Of a stretch of 64,000 nucleotides of DNA, positions 49,441 through 60,739 are shown in pieces. Numbering within the stretch: the stretch's first letter is position 1; the number at the start of each line of letters is the position of its first letter. Where the stretch lies: assembly GCA_022605425.2 (NCBI GenBank), contig JAKIMF020000005.1, forward strand, positions 468,501-532,500. Reading direction: 5' to 3'. A model generated the notes under the pieces. That model was not told where the DNA came from, ran no database searches, and saw only the letters and a program-made list of their open reading frames with translations. Source of the stretch: Hamiltosporidium tvaerminnensis (Eukaryota > Microsporidia > Dubosqiidae). The position numbers and the translations under genes were made by a program.

Positions 49441-49559
49441 TTACTAAGTTGAATTTTTTGGTATTTAAATTATTTTTATGATTGGTCTAAGAGAGGTAAA
49501 GCTAAAAAATGAAAAAATTTATAATTTTTCTTTCTATTGATATAATCCAATAAAAAAAT

Positions 49560-49889
49560 TTAATTTTTTTTTCTTTTAATTATCAAGAGATACGGAATGA
49601 GTCCTATTGAAAATATAAATACTACAAAGCAAATTAATGGTAATATTTCAGATTTTTCATATTTAAAAAGTATATTGTTTGTATCAGATATTATTTCTAA
49701 ATCATTATTTTCATTTTTAAAATATTTAAATTTATTGTATCCAGGATAGTGAATTCTTAGAATACCATTTTCGATATTTTTAGGTAAATCTATAACTTTC
49801 CCATTTAATTTAATTTTTTTATACTTCCTAATATCAACTTCTATATTATCTGTAAATATTTGTAAGAAAAAAATGCAAAATAAAAACAT
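49560..49889 (-). CDS. Small type I membrane protein, 109 aa, unknown function
   Basis: The start is the ATG at 49887-49889. The protein has a hydrophobic N-terminus of about 12 residues that looks like a signal peptide, a lumenal or extracellular segment of about 65 residues, and a transmembrane segment at about 83-104. A short tail, KRKKN, follows, with Lys at -3 and -5, which fits a dilysine-type ER retrieval signal. That would make it an ER membrane component. The lumenal part (KLNGKVIDLP, LRIHYPGYNKF) gives no family I can name. It is single-copy, next to the repeat block, and more than 3 kb from the next gene. The organised layout argues that it is real. Confidence 0.5.
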   Translation of the reverse strand: MFLFCIFFLQIFTDNIEVDIRKYKKIKLNGKVIDLPKNIENGILRIHYPGYNKFKYFKNENNDLEIISDTNNILFKYEKSEILPLICFVVFIFSIGLIPYLLIIKRKKN

Positions 49890-52800
49890 TTTAAATTTAT
49901 GTATAAATTTTTTAAAATTAATAAAAAATAATTTTAATTCTTTATATTAGAGTTATACTTTTCTGGTTTAAATTTATTCAAAATATTTGTTTTAAAATAT
50001 AAATTTGAAAATAAAAGCTTTTTTAGTTGATTTTTCTTTTTTTAAATTCTAGAATTTTAGTAATTTTCTAAAATTGGAAAAATTAATAATCTAAAAAATG
50101 GTAGCAAAGTAAAATTTGTAAATTTCTTTTCTAGAATATAATCTATTGTATAAAAAAGGAAATGAATCTTTTCAAGCATAAATTTACATTTTTATTTTAA
50201 ATTAAATTTGTAGTCTGGACTTGAAAAATAGTATGAAAGAATATAAATTTATTTGTTACTTTATATTTATTTTCATTTTCACCAAATAATATGAATTCAA
50301 AGCTGTTATGGGACTTCTTTTCTTGTATACTTTGAGATTTTAGGTGTATGTTTGTATAATTTTACTACAATAAAATAAAATTTGTTGTCTTTGTGAGTTA
50401 ATATTATAATGACAAAAATTCTTTTAAAAATAATTTCAAAGATTCCTTTTAATTCGAGATTTTAATTTATTTATTGCTTATAAAATTTATAGATTATTTA
50501 ATATTTCTCTAAAAGATTGAATTATTCATTAGTATGATTCAAAGCGATGTGGATAAAAGGTTTATATAGTTATAATTTCAAATTATTACCTATTTCTAAA
50601 ATATTCTCCATTTTTACTAAAGGAAATATAAAATGATATCTTTTTTTTCTTTTGATTGCTATTTTTTTATTCTAAATCTATATAAAAATAGATTTTTATA
50701 ATTCAAATATTAAGATTCAATTTATTTCTATCTGATAATATAGGTAATGGATCTATTATTAATTAAAAATAGCTCATAAACTACTCTTCAAATAACATTA
50801 AAATGAAAATCTAATCTGTAAAATATAAATAAATGCTTCTATAGTTAAAATATTTTTAAAAACCATTTCATAATTTCCATTCTATTTTTAAATAGCAGCA
50901 CTTCATTTTAATATAGAAGACTTAAGCATGTGTTTGAATCGATTGGAATCAAAATATTGAAAGAAAAGCCAAAGTCTTCATAATAGCAAAATGATTGTCT
51001 AAAAACACGATCTATGGATAGATAATATTGGTCATAAAGAGTCCAGTCATCATTCGTAAAGAATCTATTGAACTTTACGTGAACTATCCTCATACATCAC
51101 TTTATCTTAAAAAGACTAATTAGACTTCCTAAGGCATCATGCTTGTTTTTTACATATTCCTGACTTTCTTAATGAGATACAATTTAAAATGTAGCTTATC
51201 AAAAAAACTTCTACATGAATCAAAGAGAAATAATTATTTTTATAATATGACAAGGGTTTTTTATCAAAAGGGAAATGCATTCACGTGTTTCAGCTTGTTA
51301 TCACATATCATTCAGGGCAAAGTAGGTGTAAAGCTTAGAAACAAGGAAAAATATAGAAAAATCTTATTTTTTTCTATGTAGAATCTATAAATCTAAGCCA
51401 TTTTATCATTTCGCTTTATTTTGATAATATGATATATAATGTTTTTCACAGTGAATCTCCTAAACCTTTTCATTTAAAAAAGGCACAATTCGTTCTGACG
51501 GATTACAAGAAAGAAATTATGGACCATTATTTTAGCAAATATATATCGCCCAATAATTTCTAATTATAGAAATGTAAAGACTCCACAAAATAGCAATAAT
51601 TGAAGAATGCAATTGAAAGATCCTTCGCACAATCCCAATAAACCGTTAAATCTCTACCACGTGATTCATTAATTCATTTGAGAATCATTTGCAACAATAT
51701 GATTCACGAAAAAGAAATCAATATCTAGCCAATGACGTTGGTCGGAATTTTCGCGAAAAAAAAGCTATTTCGAAAACATAGTAGACTTGGAAGATAGTCA
51801 GCCTTTTCTATAGCTAAAACAGGCTTTAAGATAGAAATTTAGATTATGGATTTTCGTTTGTTAAAAGTTATTGGTATTGGAATCAATAAATATAATTAGA
51901 ATGTGGTTTTAGTTACATTATTGCTTTGTACCTAAAAAATTTGCTATCTCAAAAGATTATATCGTAAAATCAATTAATCTCGACTAAGGTTTTATTTTTG
52001 CGCCAAGAATTGACGAATTATATACATGCCTTTTATGCCTCCTCAAATAAACAACTTCTAATTCTAATTATAAAATTCTTGGAATATGACTATAATAAAT
52101 AAAAATTTGCTATTAAAATTCTAATTTTATTTGGAGACAGGTAAACAAGACCAATTGTATACGGTCTCAATACACTAAAAAATAAAACATTAAATAGAAT
52201 TCACATTATATAAACCAATTTTTAGAAAGTTCAGCCTCCATAATATTAAAGAAGATTCATGTTTATTCGTTTTAGCACACCCAGATGATATATCTAGGTG
52301 ATTTCTTTTCTTAATGTCAGGTTGCTTCCTGAATATGAAAGAAGGCAATTAATATGCGAAAAGGCACTAAAACTGGTATATAAGAACTATCATGTAAAAC
52401 TAAGATGAAAAATGCAATATTTTCAAGACTTATCTATATAAAGACCTGTTTGTGGATTAAGAATTATTTATCTTAGTATAGCCATTCAAATATACCGAAA
52501 ATATTTCATCGATTAGGATCTGGAAAATATTTTAAGATAATTTATTAATTTTATAGTAAACTCACTGAAAAACCAAAATTTCTAGTTAGAACATATTATT
52601 TACGTAAATTTTTATATACTTCGGTCTAGATCCCAGAATAAACAATTCTATTCTCGATCAGATATTTTAAAGTACAAAGAACATTGAAAAAATATTTATA
52701 TTTTGAATTTAGTATGAGTCTTGTTGTGCTTTCGTAGTATTGAAGAATTGCATTTCTTTTTAAAATACATATAAAATTAATTAAGTCTATCTACATGGTA

Positions 52801-53207
52801 AAAAAGTAAAAAAGAAATTAAAATTATTAAATAAACTTTATTTGCCTATCTTATTACAATATATTAACATTATATTTTAAATTAATCATCTGCTAAATAA
52901 GGATCAGGCTTTCGAGATCTCTAGTAATTTGTAATTTCATTATGGTTTAGATTTAAAAACACATTTATTAACGGCGATGTTTACATTACTATCATCTATT
53001 ACTCAAGAACTATTGGAATTATAAAAGATACTTTTAAGATAAATTTCTAGAAAAAGGTAAGAAATTTTGTTTTGTTGATTATTAATCAATGATATTTGAT
53101 TTTTGACATAAGAAACCCCGTGTGATGATCAAATAGTAGATTCTGGACTATCAAATCCGAAATAGAACATCAAGAAGACAAAATAATTGTTCTATTCCTG
53201 AAACAAC
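49890..53207. other. Long AT-rich intergenic stretch, no gene seen
   Basis: I find no ORF longer than about 80 codons with protein-like composition. The frames at 50908-51093 (minus) and 51139-51381 (plus) look accidental. I see no match to the repeat families to the left. I could not recognise a tRNA or other structured RNA by eye. Confidence 0.5.
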
Positions 53208-53275
53208 TTTGAAATTTTGTTTCAAAAGGTTTATTAAATTCCTTGTTATTTTTGAAACAAATCACCAATTTCAAA
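53208..53275. promoter_or_regulatory. Two TTTGAAA / TTTCAAA inverted repeats upstream of the 789-aa gene
   Basis: TTTGAAA at 53208-53214 pairs with TTTCAAA at 53220-53226 (5-nt spacer). A second pair lies at 53251-53257 and 53269-53275 (11-nt spacer). They end 55 nt before the ATG at 53331. Paired identical half-sites are unusual but possible by chance in such AT-rich DNA. A factor-binding site or an RNA hairpin are both possible. Confidence 0.3.
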
Positions 53276-53330
53276 CAATGATTGATCAATGAAACTATAA
53301 AAAAAGAAAAATGCGTGTAAACAAAAAACA

Positions 53331-55700
53331 ATGAACATCGGCAAATTCTTTTCTATGCTCGCAATCTGGTGTATTGGTATTGTAGGAATAGTGGCATTAC
53401 TGGGAGTACCATTGAAGAGGAAAAGCAGTCTAGTATCTCATGATTCTGATATAGGTAGTATTGAAAGCAACCTTACAGATATAAAAAGTCTTTTGGTTAG
53501 ATTAGACTCATTAGAACAAGAGATAGCAGGCTTAAAAGCTATTATGAATGGTGAAGGAAGTAGAAATATGAGACATGAGATTGGTACAAAGATTGATTTA
53601 GATACGAAGTTTACAGACGATGAGAAGAAAGCTGAAGAAATTCACAAGAGATTAGATGATGAAAAAAAGGAAGAAGAAATAAGAAGAGATGAAGAACACT
53701 GGCGTAATGAGCACAATAAGAGTAATAATTCAGACAACGGAGTAAATTCTAAGGCTAATCTTACAAATACCGAGATTTTAGAGAATAATGAAGAAGGAAA
53801 AAGTAAATTGCCTCCGAATGAGAAAGGTGAAATGAATGAATATGATCCAAAACAGTTTGAGTTCTATAAAAATTATTATAGGAATTTTGGATATGATTTC
53901 CTGGGACCTGGAAAGCTTGTACCATTGAAAAATGAAAATTCCACAAATTCGATCTCTTTCACTGCGCACAGTACACAAAATGACACAAATATTCATGATG
54001 ATTCGAATCTTGCATTACTTGAAAATAAAAAGGAGCAGCGACAAGATGACAAAAATGCCGATAAAAGAGAAGAAAATTTGGTTCTATTGAGTTCTAAAAA
54101 AGACAAAGAGAATAATGGTTCAAATGAGCATGAAGCTGAAACAGCGAATATATCGATGACTAATGACAAAGATAAACCAAGTGGTGAATTTTTATCAGCA
54201 AGAAGAGATTTTCATGGGCATGAAGCCTTAAACGATAGTGATTTAGCACATATGCAGGAAATCGATAATCATGAACCAAGTTTGGCGAATCCGGGTATTT
54301 CCGATGGCATATCAGGAATTACAGTAAAGAATCCTGTTTCATCGTTGAAACTGCATGTTTTCAAATCGAATGAGAATGAAAAAGCTCTTCATAAGCTTTC
54401 TATAATGCAAGATTTTCCTTTTAATATCGGTGAAATGTTCACTAGTGCTATGAAGAACATGATAAATCATAGAAAAGAAGTAGAAAATGGAATGAATAAT
54501 AATGAAAAACCTAAGATACCTGTCACACAACCCAATAAACCCTTTTTACCCGACAAAATCAAAAATGTTCTGAAAACAAAAGATCTAGATGAAAAAAATG
54601 AAAATCTTTCGCTACAGATGATTCCAACGAAAAATGAATTTGACAAAAAAGATGAACCAATGTTGAACTATCAATCCTTTGAATCTCCACCTTCCTTGTC
54701 TAAAACAGAAGAATTCCCTAGCTTAAAAAAAGAAAACAAAGATGGTTTAGCTGAATCTAAAATTGCACTTAAAGATGATCTGAACTTCAAAATAGCTGAA
54801 GTATCTCCCAACAGCCTGGCATCGCTGCAGCCTGGTATTAAAAGTGAAGCTTTATCAAACACACAATCTCCAGACCAGACTTTGAAAGTAAAAAGCACAA
54901 ATGAGCCATCCTCTGTTGAAGTTTCAAATGAAAAAAACACTGTGCAAGATTTAGAATTGGGAAATCAAGTCGCAAAATCTTTTGATCATGTCAACAATTT
55001 TTCTATCATACAATCCAAAAACAGTACAAATGGCGAAAAGGGTGCCTTAATTATCTTAAAAGAAAGTGACCATAAGAGTTCAAACCTAAATCTCCCCAAA
55101 GCAGACACAATCACGGAAAATGAACATAAAAGCACCAACGAAACAAAAGTTTTACCAACATTACCTAAAAATGAAATTCCACAAATCGAAAAAACAGCCA
55201 CAAACATTGACCTCCAAAAAGAATTCCAAATAAATGAATTACCAGAACCAGTCTCCTTACTTTCCAGCGACAAAAAAGAAGAAGAAAGGCCACCAAAACT
55301 CCAAATAATGACCAACGATAATACACCTTCATTGCCCAAGGAATTTATTCAAAAAGCTAATGAAGCAGAACAAAAAATATTTACCACTTCTTCCACCGGT
55401 ATTTCCAACAAAACCAATTCTGATATTAAAACAACCTCATTTTCACCCCCAAATCACCTCGAAATTCTTAAAAATGTTTTATCAGATATTTCCAGACCAA
55501 ATGTTTCAGAAATCCAACCTTTAGCTGACAGTTCAGATTCTAGTGACAACCAAGATGATTTCATTCCTCCTAAAATCATACCTGTCATTAAACCACACTC
55601 AAATCCCAAAAAGAATTCTTTACATCAATTGAACCATAAAAAATCAAAAGAGGGTACCAAAAGTGAAAAAAAGTCCAAATTTTCTTCTTCTAATCTTTGA
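53331..55700 (+). CDS. 789-aa signal-anchored, highly charged, mostly disordered protein
   Basis: The family is not recognised. Residues 6-26 form one hydrophobic segment (signal anchor or signal peptide), followed by KRK. Residues about 41-65 have heptad-like Leu/Ile spacing, and 80-115 are rich in Glu, Lys and Asp, so a short coiled coil is likely. The rest is low-complexity Lys/Glu/Asn/Ser with Pro, poor in Cys and aromatic residues, and predicted by eye to be disordered. The C-terminus is basic and Ser-rich. A seven-codon upstream ORF (ATG at 53311) ends in a TGA overlapping this ATG. AATAAA lies 17 nt after the stop (55717-55722). It may be a surface, polar-tube or ER-anchored protein; nothing in the sequence decides. 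Confidence 0.8.
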   Translation: MNIGKFFSMLAIWCIGIVGIVALLGVPLKRKSSLVSHDSDIGSIESNLTDIKSLLVRLDSLEQEIAGLKAIMNGEGSRNMRHEIGTKIDLDTKFTDDEKKAEEIHKRLDDEKKEEEIRRDEEHWRNEHNKSNNSDNGVNSKANLTNTEILENNEEGKSKLPPNEKGEMNEYDPKQFEFYKNYYRNFGYDFLGPGKLVPLKNENSTNSISFTAHSTQNDTNIHDDSNLALLENKKEQRQDDKNADKREENLVLLSSKKDKENNGSNEHEAETANISMTNDKDKPSGEFLSARRDFHGHEALNDSDLAHMQEIDNHEPSLANPGISDGISGITVKNPVSSLKLHVFKSNENEKALHKLSIMQDFPFNIGEMFTSAMKNMINHRKEVENGMNNNEKPKIPVTQPNKPFLPDKIKNVLKTKDLDEKNENLSLQMIPTKNEFDKKDEPMLNYQSFESPPSLSKTEEFPSLKKENKDGLAESKIALKDDLNFKIAEVSPNSLASLQPGIKSEALSNTQSPDQTLKVKSTNEPSSVEVSNEKNTVQDLELGNQVAKSFDHVNNFSIIQSKNSTNGEKGALIILKESDHKSSNLNLPKADTITENEHKSTNETKVLPTLPKNEIPQIEKTATNIDLQKEFQINELPEPVSLLSSDKKEEERPPKLQIMTNDNTPSLPKEFIQKANEAEQKIFTTSSTGISNKTNSDIKTTSFSPPNHLEILKNVLSDISRPNVSEIQPLADSSDSSDNQDDFIPPKIIPVIKPHSNPKKNSLHQLNHKKSKEGTKSEKKSKFSSSNL

Positions 55701-55722
55701 ATAGTGAATCTCAATCAATAAA

Positions 55723-56204
55723 AGTACGAATATAATTGTCTTTTTTTATTTTATTGCTAAAATTCATTACAATAATATTCTTAAATTAAATATAATAGGC
55801 TCTTAATTATAGTTAAGGAATATGATCAATTTATTGGTGAAATATTGCTTGCTTCTCTGTATTTTTACTCTTTTTATTTTAAAATATTAAACATAAAATA
55901 TAAAAAAATCAACTTAAAAAATTGTGTTAAATCTTTTATATTTTACACATTTCTGTATGCTTTATTTTGCTTCCTATTATTTGCTTCATTCCCATTTAAT
56001 TTTTCTTCCTAATATTTTTAAATTTTTTCTTTAATTTTCCGCCTTCCTTAAGGATCCACAATATTTTCATAAATATTATTTTTCATACTCTGTGATCTTT
56101 TTATTAAATTTTTTTGTCAACTTTTTTTCTAAAGCAATATTCTTTTCAAAATCGTGTTTCACATTTTTTTTAAAAAAAATTCTTTCCTTAGCGATTTTAA
56201 AAAA
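55723..56204. other. Intergenic spacer between the 789-aa gene and eIF3i
   Basis: AT-rich and T-rich on plus, with no ORF. It should contain the eIF3i promoter. No CCC-type motif is seen close to the eIF3i ATG; the nearest distinctive feature is a run of A immediately before it. Confidence 0.5.
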
Positions 56205-57206
56205 ATGACTTCAGAAACAAAAAAAGAAACCAAAATAACAAAAGAAGGCAAATTGACAACTTTTACCGTACATTCACGCCCTATAACAGATCTTGCATTC
56301 AATGAGGATGGTGATTTATTATTTAGTACATCTTTAGATGGATTATTATGTGCATGGAGAACAAACGGTATATTTCTAGGATCATATGATGGACACGAAG
56401 GAACTATATGGTGCCTTTCTGTTGATCCTTTTTCTACACATCTAATGTCTGGTGGTGCAGACAATGCTGCTATTTTATGGGAATTGGAAACGGGAAAGCA
56501 AATCTCTAAAATCACCACCAATTCAATGGTGAGAGGACTAAATTTTTTTAGAGATGGACAAAAATGCTTAATAACCACAGATACCAGCTATTCTCAAAGA
56601 TCTCTAATTGGTATATTCGATATACGAAGCAATGCACTTTCCTTTAAAATAAATCCAGATGTTTCAGTTACGAAAGGAATCGTTGATTTTAGTGAAAATT
56701 TAGTTGCCTTCTCCGATTCAACCGGTGAAATAAGTCTTTTGGACATTAGAAATGAAAAAATAATAAAAAGTGTGAAGGTTCACACATCACGTATAAACAA
56801 TTTACGTTTAAGTTTTTGTAGAACATTTTTTTCTACCGCCTCTTCAGATGCGCAAGCAAAAATTGTAGATTTTGAAAATATTTCAGTTATGAAAACTTTT
56901 ACAGCAGAAGAACCATTAAATTCATCTGTAATTTTTAGAACTAACGATAAATTAATAGCAGCCGGTGGTATAGCAGCAAGAGATGTGACACAAACCAAAG
57001 GAAAAGATAGTTTTGATGTTAATTTCTATGATATTCCAACTGCAAAAATGGTCGGTACGTATTCTTTACATTTTGGTACAATAAATTGTGTAGATGTTCA
57101 TCCATCTAATAATTATTTCTGTTCTGGTGGAGAAGATGGAATTATTTCTTTTTTGGAATTTGGTAGTGAATTTTCAAAAGCAGCATTTTCTAAATTAGAA
57201 ATATAA
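56205..57206 (+). CDS. TIF34: Translation initiation factor eIF3 subunit i (WD40 propeller)
   Basis: This subunit of the eIF3 scaffold helps recruit mRNA and tRNA to the 40S ribosome in the cytosol. The ATG at 56205 gives 333 residues, the usual size for eIF3i. The frame extends upstream only to a GTG and is not conserved there. WD repeats are visible: HSRPITDLAFN...GDLLFS...W near 23-50, GHEGTIWCL...SGGADN...LWELETGK near 63-99, HTSRINNLRLS near 200-230, and a last blade HFGTINCVDVHPSNN...SGGEDG near 295-325. The early pattern (GDLLF, then a short loop, then G-YDGHEGTIWC) is the eIF3i signature and distinguishes it from other WD40 proteins. The extra ~20 basic residues at the N-terminus are unusual. 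Neighbours appear unrelated in function. Confidence 0.92.
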   Translation: MTSETKKETKITKEGKLTTFTVHSRPITDLAFNEDGDLLFSTSLDGLLCAWRTNGIFLGSYDGHEGTIWCLSVDPFSTHLMSGGADNAAILWELETGKQISKITTNSMVRGLNFFRDGQKCLITTDTSYSQRSLIGIFDIRSNALSFKINPDVSVTKGIVDFSENLVAFSDSTGEISLLDIRNEKIIKSVKVHTSRINNLRLSFCRTFFSTASSDAQAKIVDFENISVMKTFTAEEPLNSSVIFRTNDKLIAAGGIAARDVTQTKGKDSFDVNFYDIPTAKMVGTYSLHFGTINCVDVHPSNNYFCSGGEDGIISFLEFGSEFSKAAFSKLEI

Positions 57207-57862
57207 AAATTAAAAGACTTTGATTTATTTAATTGTATTACTGCTTAAATTTTCATTTTTCTTTCAAAATATATTGCTTTTGAATTAGAATTGTTCATTT
57301 TACGTTTAAATTTTAGGAATATTTTATTTTTTTCAATTAGAAATTTAAAAATCTTTAAAAAAAATATTTTCCTAATTTAGATTAATCGGTTTAATAAAAA
57401 TCTAAAATATTACATTAAGTTATCTACTTTTTTTATAATGGATTTTTTTTCATGATTAAAGAATAAGATTTAATTAAAATATGTTTTAATTCTTACATAT
57501 TATTTTTTTCGATAATTTTGAGTATACGCTATCCAAATATTATAAAATTCTCTGCAAAACATTTTAAATATTCAGTGCGGTATCGAAATTAAACATATTT
57601 TGTTTTAAAATTCTCATTATACCAAAAAAATAGAATGGAAACTGATTTAGAAATTCGTTTTCCGAAATAGGGAATGAAAGGTATATTTCGGGTTACTATT
57701 ATATTATAGCGATATTTTTGTGTTAGTATTCGGAATTTTATTTCCTATTCAGTATCTTAATATATTTATTATTTTAATAAATATTTTTATGTTCTTCTGC
57801 TATTCTTTATCTGTTATCTAAAATATTTTGAGATCTTTTTATATTTATATTGGAATTGTGCG
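57207..57862. other. Intergenic spacer between eIF3i and MetRS
   Basis: AT-rich and without an ORF. I see nothing beyond poly-T and poly-A runs and the CCCC motif at its right end. Confidence 0.5.
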
Positions 57863-57871
57863 CCCCATCCA
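57861..57871 (+). promoter_or_regulatory. CCCC motif just before the MetRS start codon
   Basis: CGCCCC (57861-57866) stands out in a very AT-rich spacer and lies 5 nt before the ATG at 57872. CCC or GGG-like motifs hugging the start codon are a known microsporidian signal tied to transcription start and very short leaders. This supports both the start chosen and the assignment of the organism. A similar CCCC is found at 62399-62402 before a 73-codon ORF. Confidence 0.55.
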
Positions 57872-59479
57872 ATGAAGAAATTAATTACTTCTGCTCTTCC
57901 ATATGTTAATAACCTACCGCATTTAGGAAATATAGTAGGGTGTGTTTTGAGTGCTGATGTGTATACAAGATTTTGTAAAAAAAGAGGACAAAAAGCGATT
58001 CATATTTGTGGTACTGATGAATATGGTACAGCTACAGAAATGACAGCAATCGAACAAAATTTACATCCGAAAGAAATAGTCGATAAAAATTCTGTAATTC
58101 ATAAAAATATTTATGATTGGTTTGAAATTCATTTTGATCATTTTGGACGAACAACCGATGATGATCATGTAATTTTTACGCAAAAAATATTCAAAGAAAT
58201 TTATCGTGAAAATTATTTCGAAGAAAAAACTAGTGAACAGTATTTTTGTCTGAAATGTGAACTTTTTTTAGCTGACAGATATTTACTAGGAACTTGTCCA
58301 TCTTGCTCTTCTGAACGTGCTAGAGGTGACCAATGTGATGATTGTGGTTATCTTGTGAAAGCTTTGGAATTAAAATTACCAAAATGCTCAATTTGTAAGG
58401 AGGAACCGGTAATTCGTAAGACTAAGCATTTATATTTGCGATTAGATCTCTTAAAACCTCAAATAAAAAAAATTATTGAAGAAAAAAGTGAAAGTTGGTC
58501 TGACAATGCCAAGGCTATTGCTAATCATTGGATTAACCTTGATCTACATTCTAGAAGTATGACCAGAGATTTGAAGTATAGATGGGGAGTTGGTGTTCCA
58601 GTTGAAGGATTCGAAGATAAAGTTTTATATGTCTGGTTTGATGCACCTATAGGATATTTAACCTTTACAAAACAGTGTCTTAAGGAAGAATATGACTCAT
58701 TTGTGGATGATTGTGTTTGGTACCAATTCATGGGAAAAGATAATGTTCCGTTTCATTCTATAATTTTTCCTGGAATGCTTCTTGCAACCAAAAATAAATA
58801 TCCTATTGTTAGTACAATTAACAGTACAGAGTATTTGATGTATGAAAACGATAAATTTTCTAAAAGTAGAAATGTTGGTATTTTTGGATCAGATCTTTTA
58901 AATGATACGAAAGGACCTGCAAGTATTTGGAGATTTTACTTGATAAAGTGTAGACCAGAAAATAAAGACACGAATTTTTCAGTTGAAGATTTTATTCAAA
59001 CCGTAAAAAGTGATTTGATAAATAATTTTGGTAATTTTTGTAATCGATCTCTAAAATTCTTTGAAGAAAAAATGAAAAGAAATCTTGAATTTAATTTAAA
59101 TGAGGAAGATAAACTTTTTATTTCTCAAATTAATGATTCTTATTCACAATATTTATCTGCAATGGAACGTATTGAATTAAAAAATGGACTAAAAATATTT
59201 ATGGAAATTTCAAATGCCGGAAATAAATATTTACAAGATAATATAAATGATAAGGAAAGAAGAAAAACTGTTTTCAGTGTCGGTGTCTCTCTTGTTGTTC
59301 TTTTAGGGCATATATGTGAACCTTTCATGCCTTCTATTACAAAAAAGATATTTAAAATGATTGAAGTTGAAAATACGGAGATATTTCCTGAAAAATTCGA
59401 AGTAATTAGTAAGTGTACACTAGGGGGAACTAAAATCATTCCTCTTTTTGAACCGGTCGATGGAAGTCTAATTAAATAA
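57872..59479 (+). CDS. MARS1: Methionyl-tRNA synthetase, cytosolic
   Basis: This class I enzyme charges initiator and elongator tRNA(Met) with methionine using ATP. The 535 residues are compact for a eukaryote. The HIGH-type motif HLGN is at 17-20 and GTDEYG at about 47-52. The connective domain carries two zinc knuckles with four CXXC pairs (126/129, 142/145, 155/158, 172/175), as in the two-zinc subclass. WYQFMGKDN lies in the catalytic fold, the KMSKS loop reads KFSKS at 328-332, and a helical anticodon-binding domain fills 370-500. No C-terminal EMAP/GST-like extension is present, which is usual for reduced parasite enzymes. The start is supported by the adjacent CCCC motif and by the catalytic fold beginning at once (LITSALPYVN). 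No second, organellar copy is in the window. Confidence 0.97.
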   Translation: MKKLITSALPYVNNLPHLGNIVGCVLSADVYTRFCKKRGQKAIHICGTDEYGTATEMTAIEQNLHPKEIVDKNSVIHKNIYDWFEIHFDHFGRTTDDDHVIFTQKIFKEIYRENYFEEKTSEQYFCLKCELFLADRYLLGTCPSCSSERARGDQCDDCGYLVKALELKLPKCSICKEEPVIRKTKHLYLRLDLLKPQIKKIIEEKSESWSDNAKAIANHWINLDLHSRSMTRDLKYRWGVGVPVEGFEDKVLYVWFDAPIGYLTFTKQCLKEEYDSFVDDCVWYQFMGKDNVPFHSIIFPGMLLATKNKYPIVSTINSTEYLMYENDKFSKSRNVGIFGSDLLNDTKGPASIWRFYLIKCRPENKDTNFSVEDFIQTVKSDLINNFGNFCNRSLKFFEEKMKRNLEFNLNEEDKLFISQINDSYSQYLSAMERIELKNGLKIFMEISNAGNKYLQDNINDKERRKTVFSVGVSLVVLLGHICEPFMPSITKKIFKMIEVENTEIFPEKFEVISKCTLGGTKIIPLFEPVDGSLIK

Positions 59480-60739
59480 GTTTTAATGATTTAACTGTTT
59501 ATATTTAATCAATAATTGTAATTTTTATTTAATTTAAGGATTTCGATTAATCCTTTATCTTTTTTATTGCACTAAGGTTTATGTTTTTCTAGTAATCAAG
59601 CTCACTAATACCTTCTAAGTATATTTATAGAAGTGACTAGAAAGAATAGCGCAGTAAATAACTATAGTTTTTCTGCCCCAAATAATTTTTGTTACCTTTA
59701 CTTGACTATTAATACCATTTTTTTTATTTTGGCTTCATTATAAATTGATGTGCAATATTCTTCAACTTAGATGATATCTATTTTTATTTATAATAAAAAG
59801 CTGTATTCCCCCCCGCGTTCTATCCGTAAATTTGAATTGCTTCAAGCTCATAATTCGGATTCTTTAGTGAATAGTTTATGAGCTTCTTGATCGAAATTTT
59901 TTGTCTTGATGATATTTTGAATTTAACTTCAATTGTATTTTAGTATGAGTATACCAGTGGGGTATGCAAATTTCATTACAAATCGGTGGTTATTATTGAA
60001 TGAAATCTCAATATCCAAAAAAGGCATAAAAAATACGAAGCAGCATTGATCTATGATGCGGGATACCTTCAAATTTTTACTGCTTATATATCTAATACAC
60101 TTCATAATATTTTATTTTTCTAAGAAATTTTCAGGAATAAATCATTCCAAGACCCAATCTACAAATAATATTTTCGTTCTCTTACGTACTGTTGTCGCAG
60201 TTTTTAAATTTTTGTGTTTTATAAGTTAAAACGAATATTGCCGCGTAGCTTCTGTATTCGTGAGCACCATAATGCTTTTTAATCTGCTGGAACAAATATA
60301 TTTATCCTTTATGTTGGATCCCATGCATTATATTAGCTATTGACATATGTATACTTTTTTTAGCCAAAACTCATTCTATGAAATTTCACAACATATATAC
60401 TTCAATTGATTTTTGATTTCCAATAATTTTAAGCCATAAAAAATAAGTTTAAGACGAATTATGCCTCACTTATTACAAATAGTAAATTTTTATTAGTAAT
60501 TTAAAACTAATTGGAAATACTCCCATCACATCTTTAGATAACTTATATGAATAAATTTGGTCAAGAAAATTCGAACTTAAAATATTTAACTAACTAAATT
60601 TAAAAAAACGAAGAAATGAAATATTTTTTGATATAATTGGATGAGCGAATAAAATTTAGGTTTTTGGAAAAAAAACGCTTTAGGCTTATTTAAATATTTT
60701 ATATATTCCTATTGTAAATTCATAATTACATCTATATAT
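59480..60739. other. AT-rich intergenic stretch, no gene seen
   Basis: No ORF beyond chance length and no match to the repeat families. The run of C at 59810-59815 is isolated and not near a start codon of note. Confidence 0.5.

Noticed and set aside
56154-56204. N-terminal extension of eIF3i by 17 codons
   Set aside because: It begins with GTG and encodes residues not seen in eIF3i; the ATG at 56205 gives the usual length.
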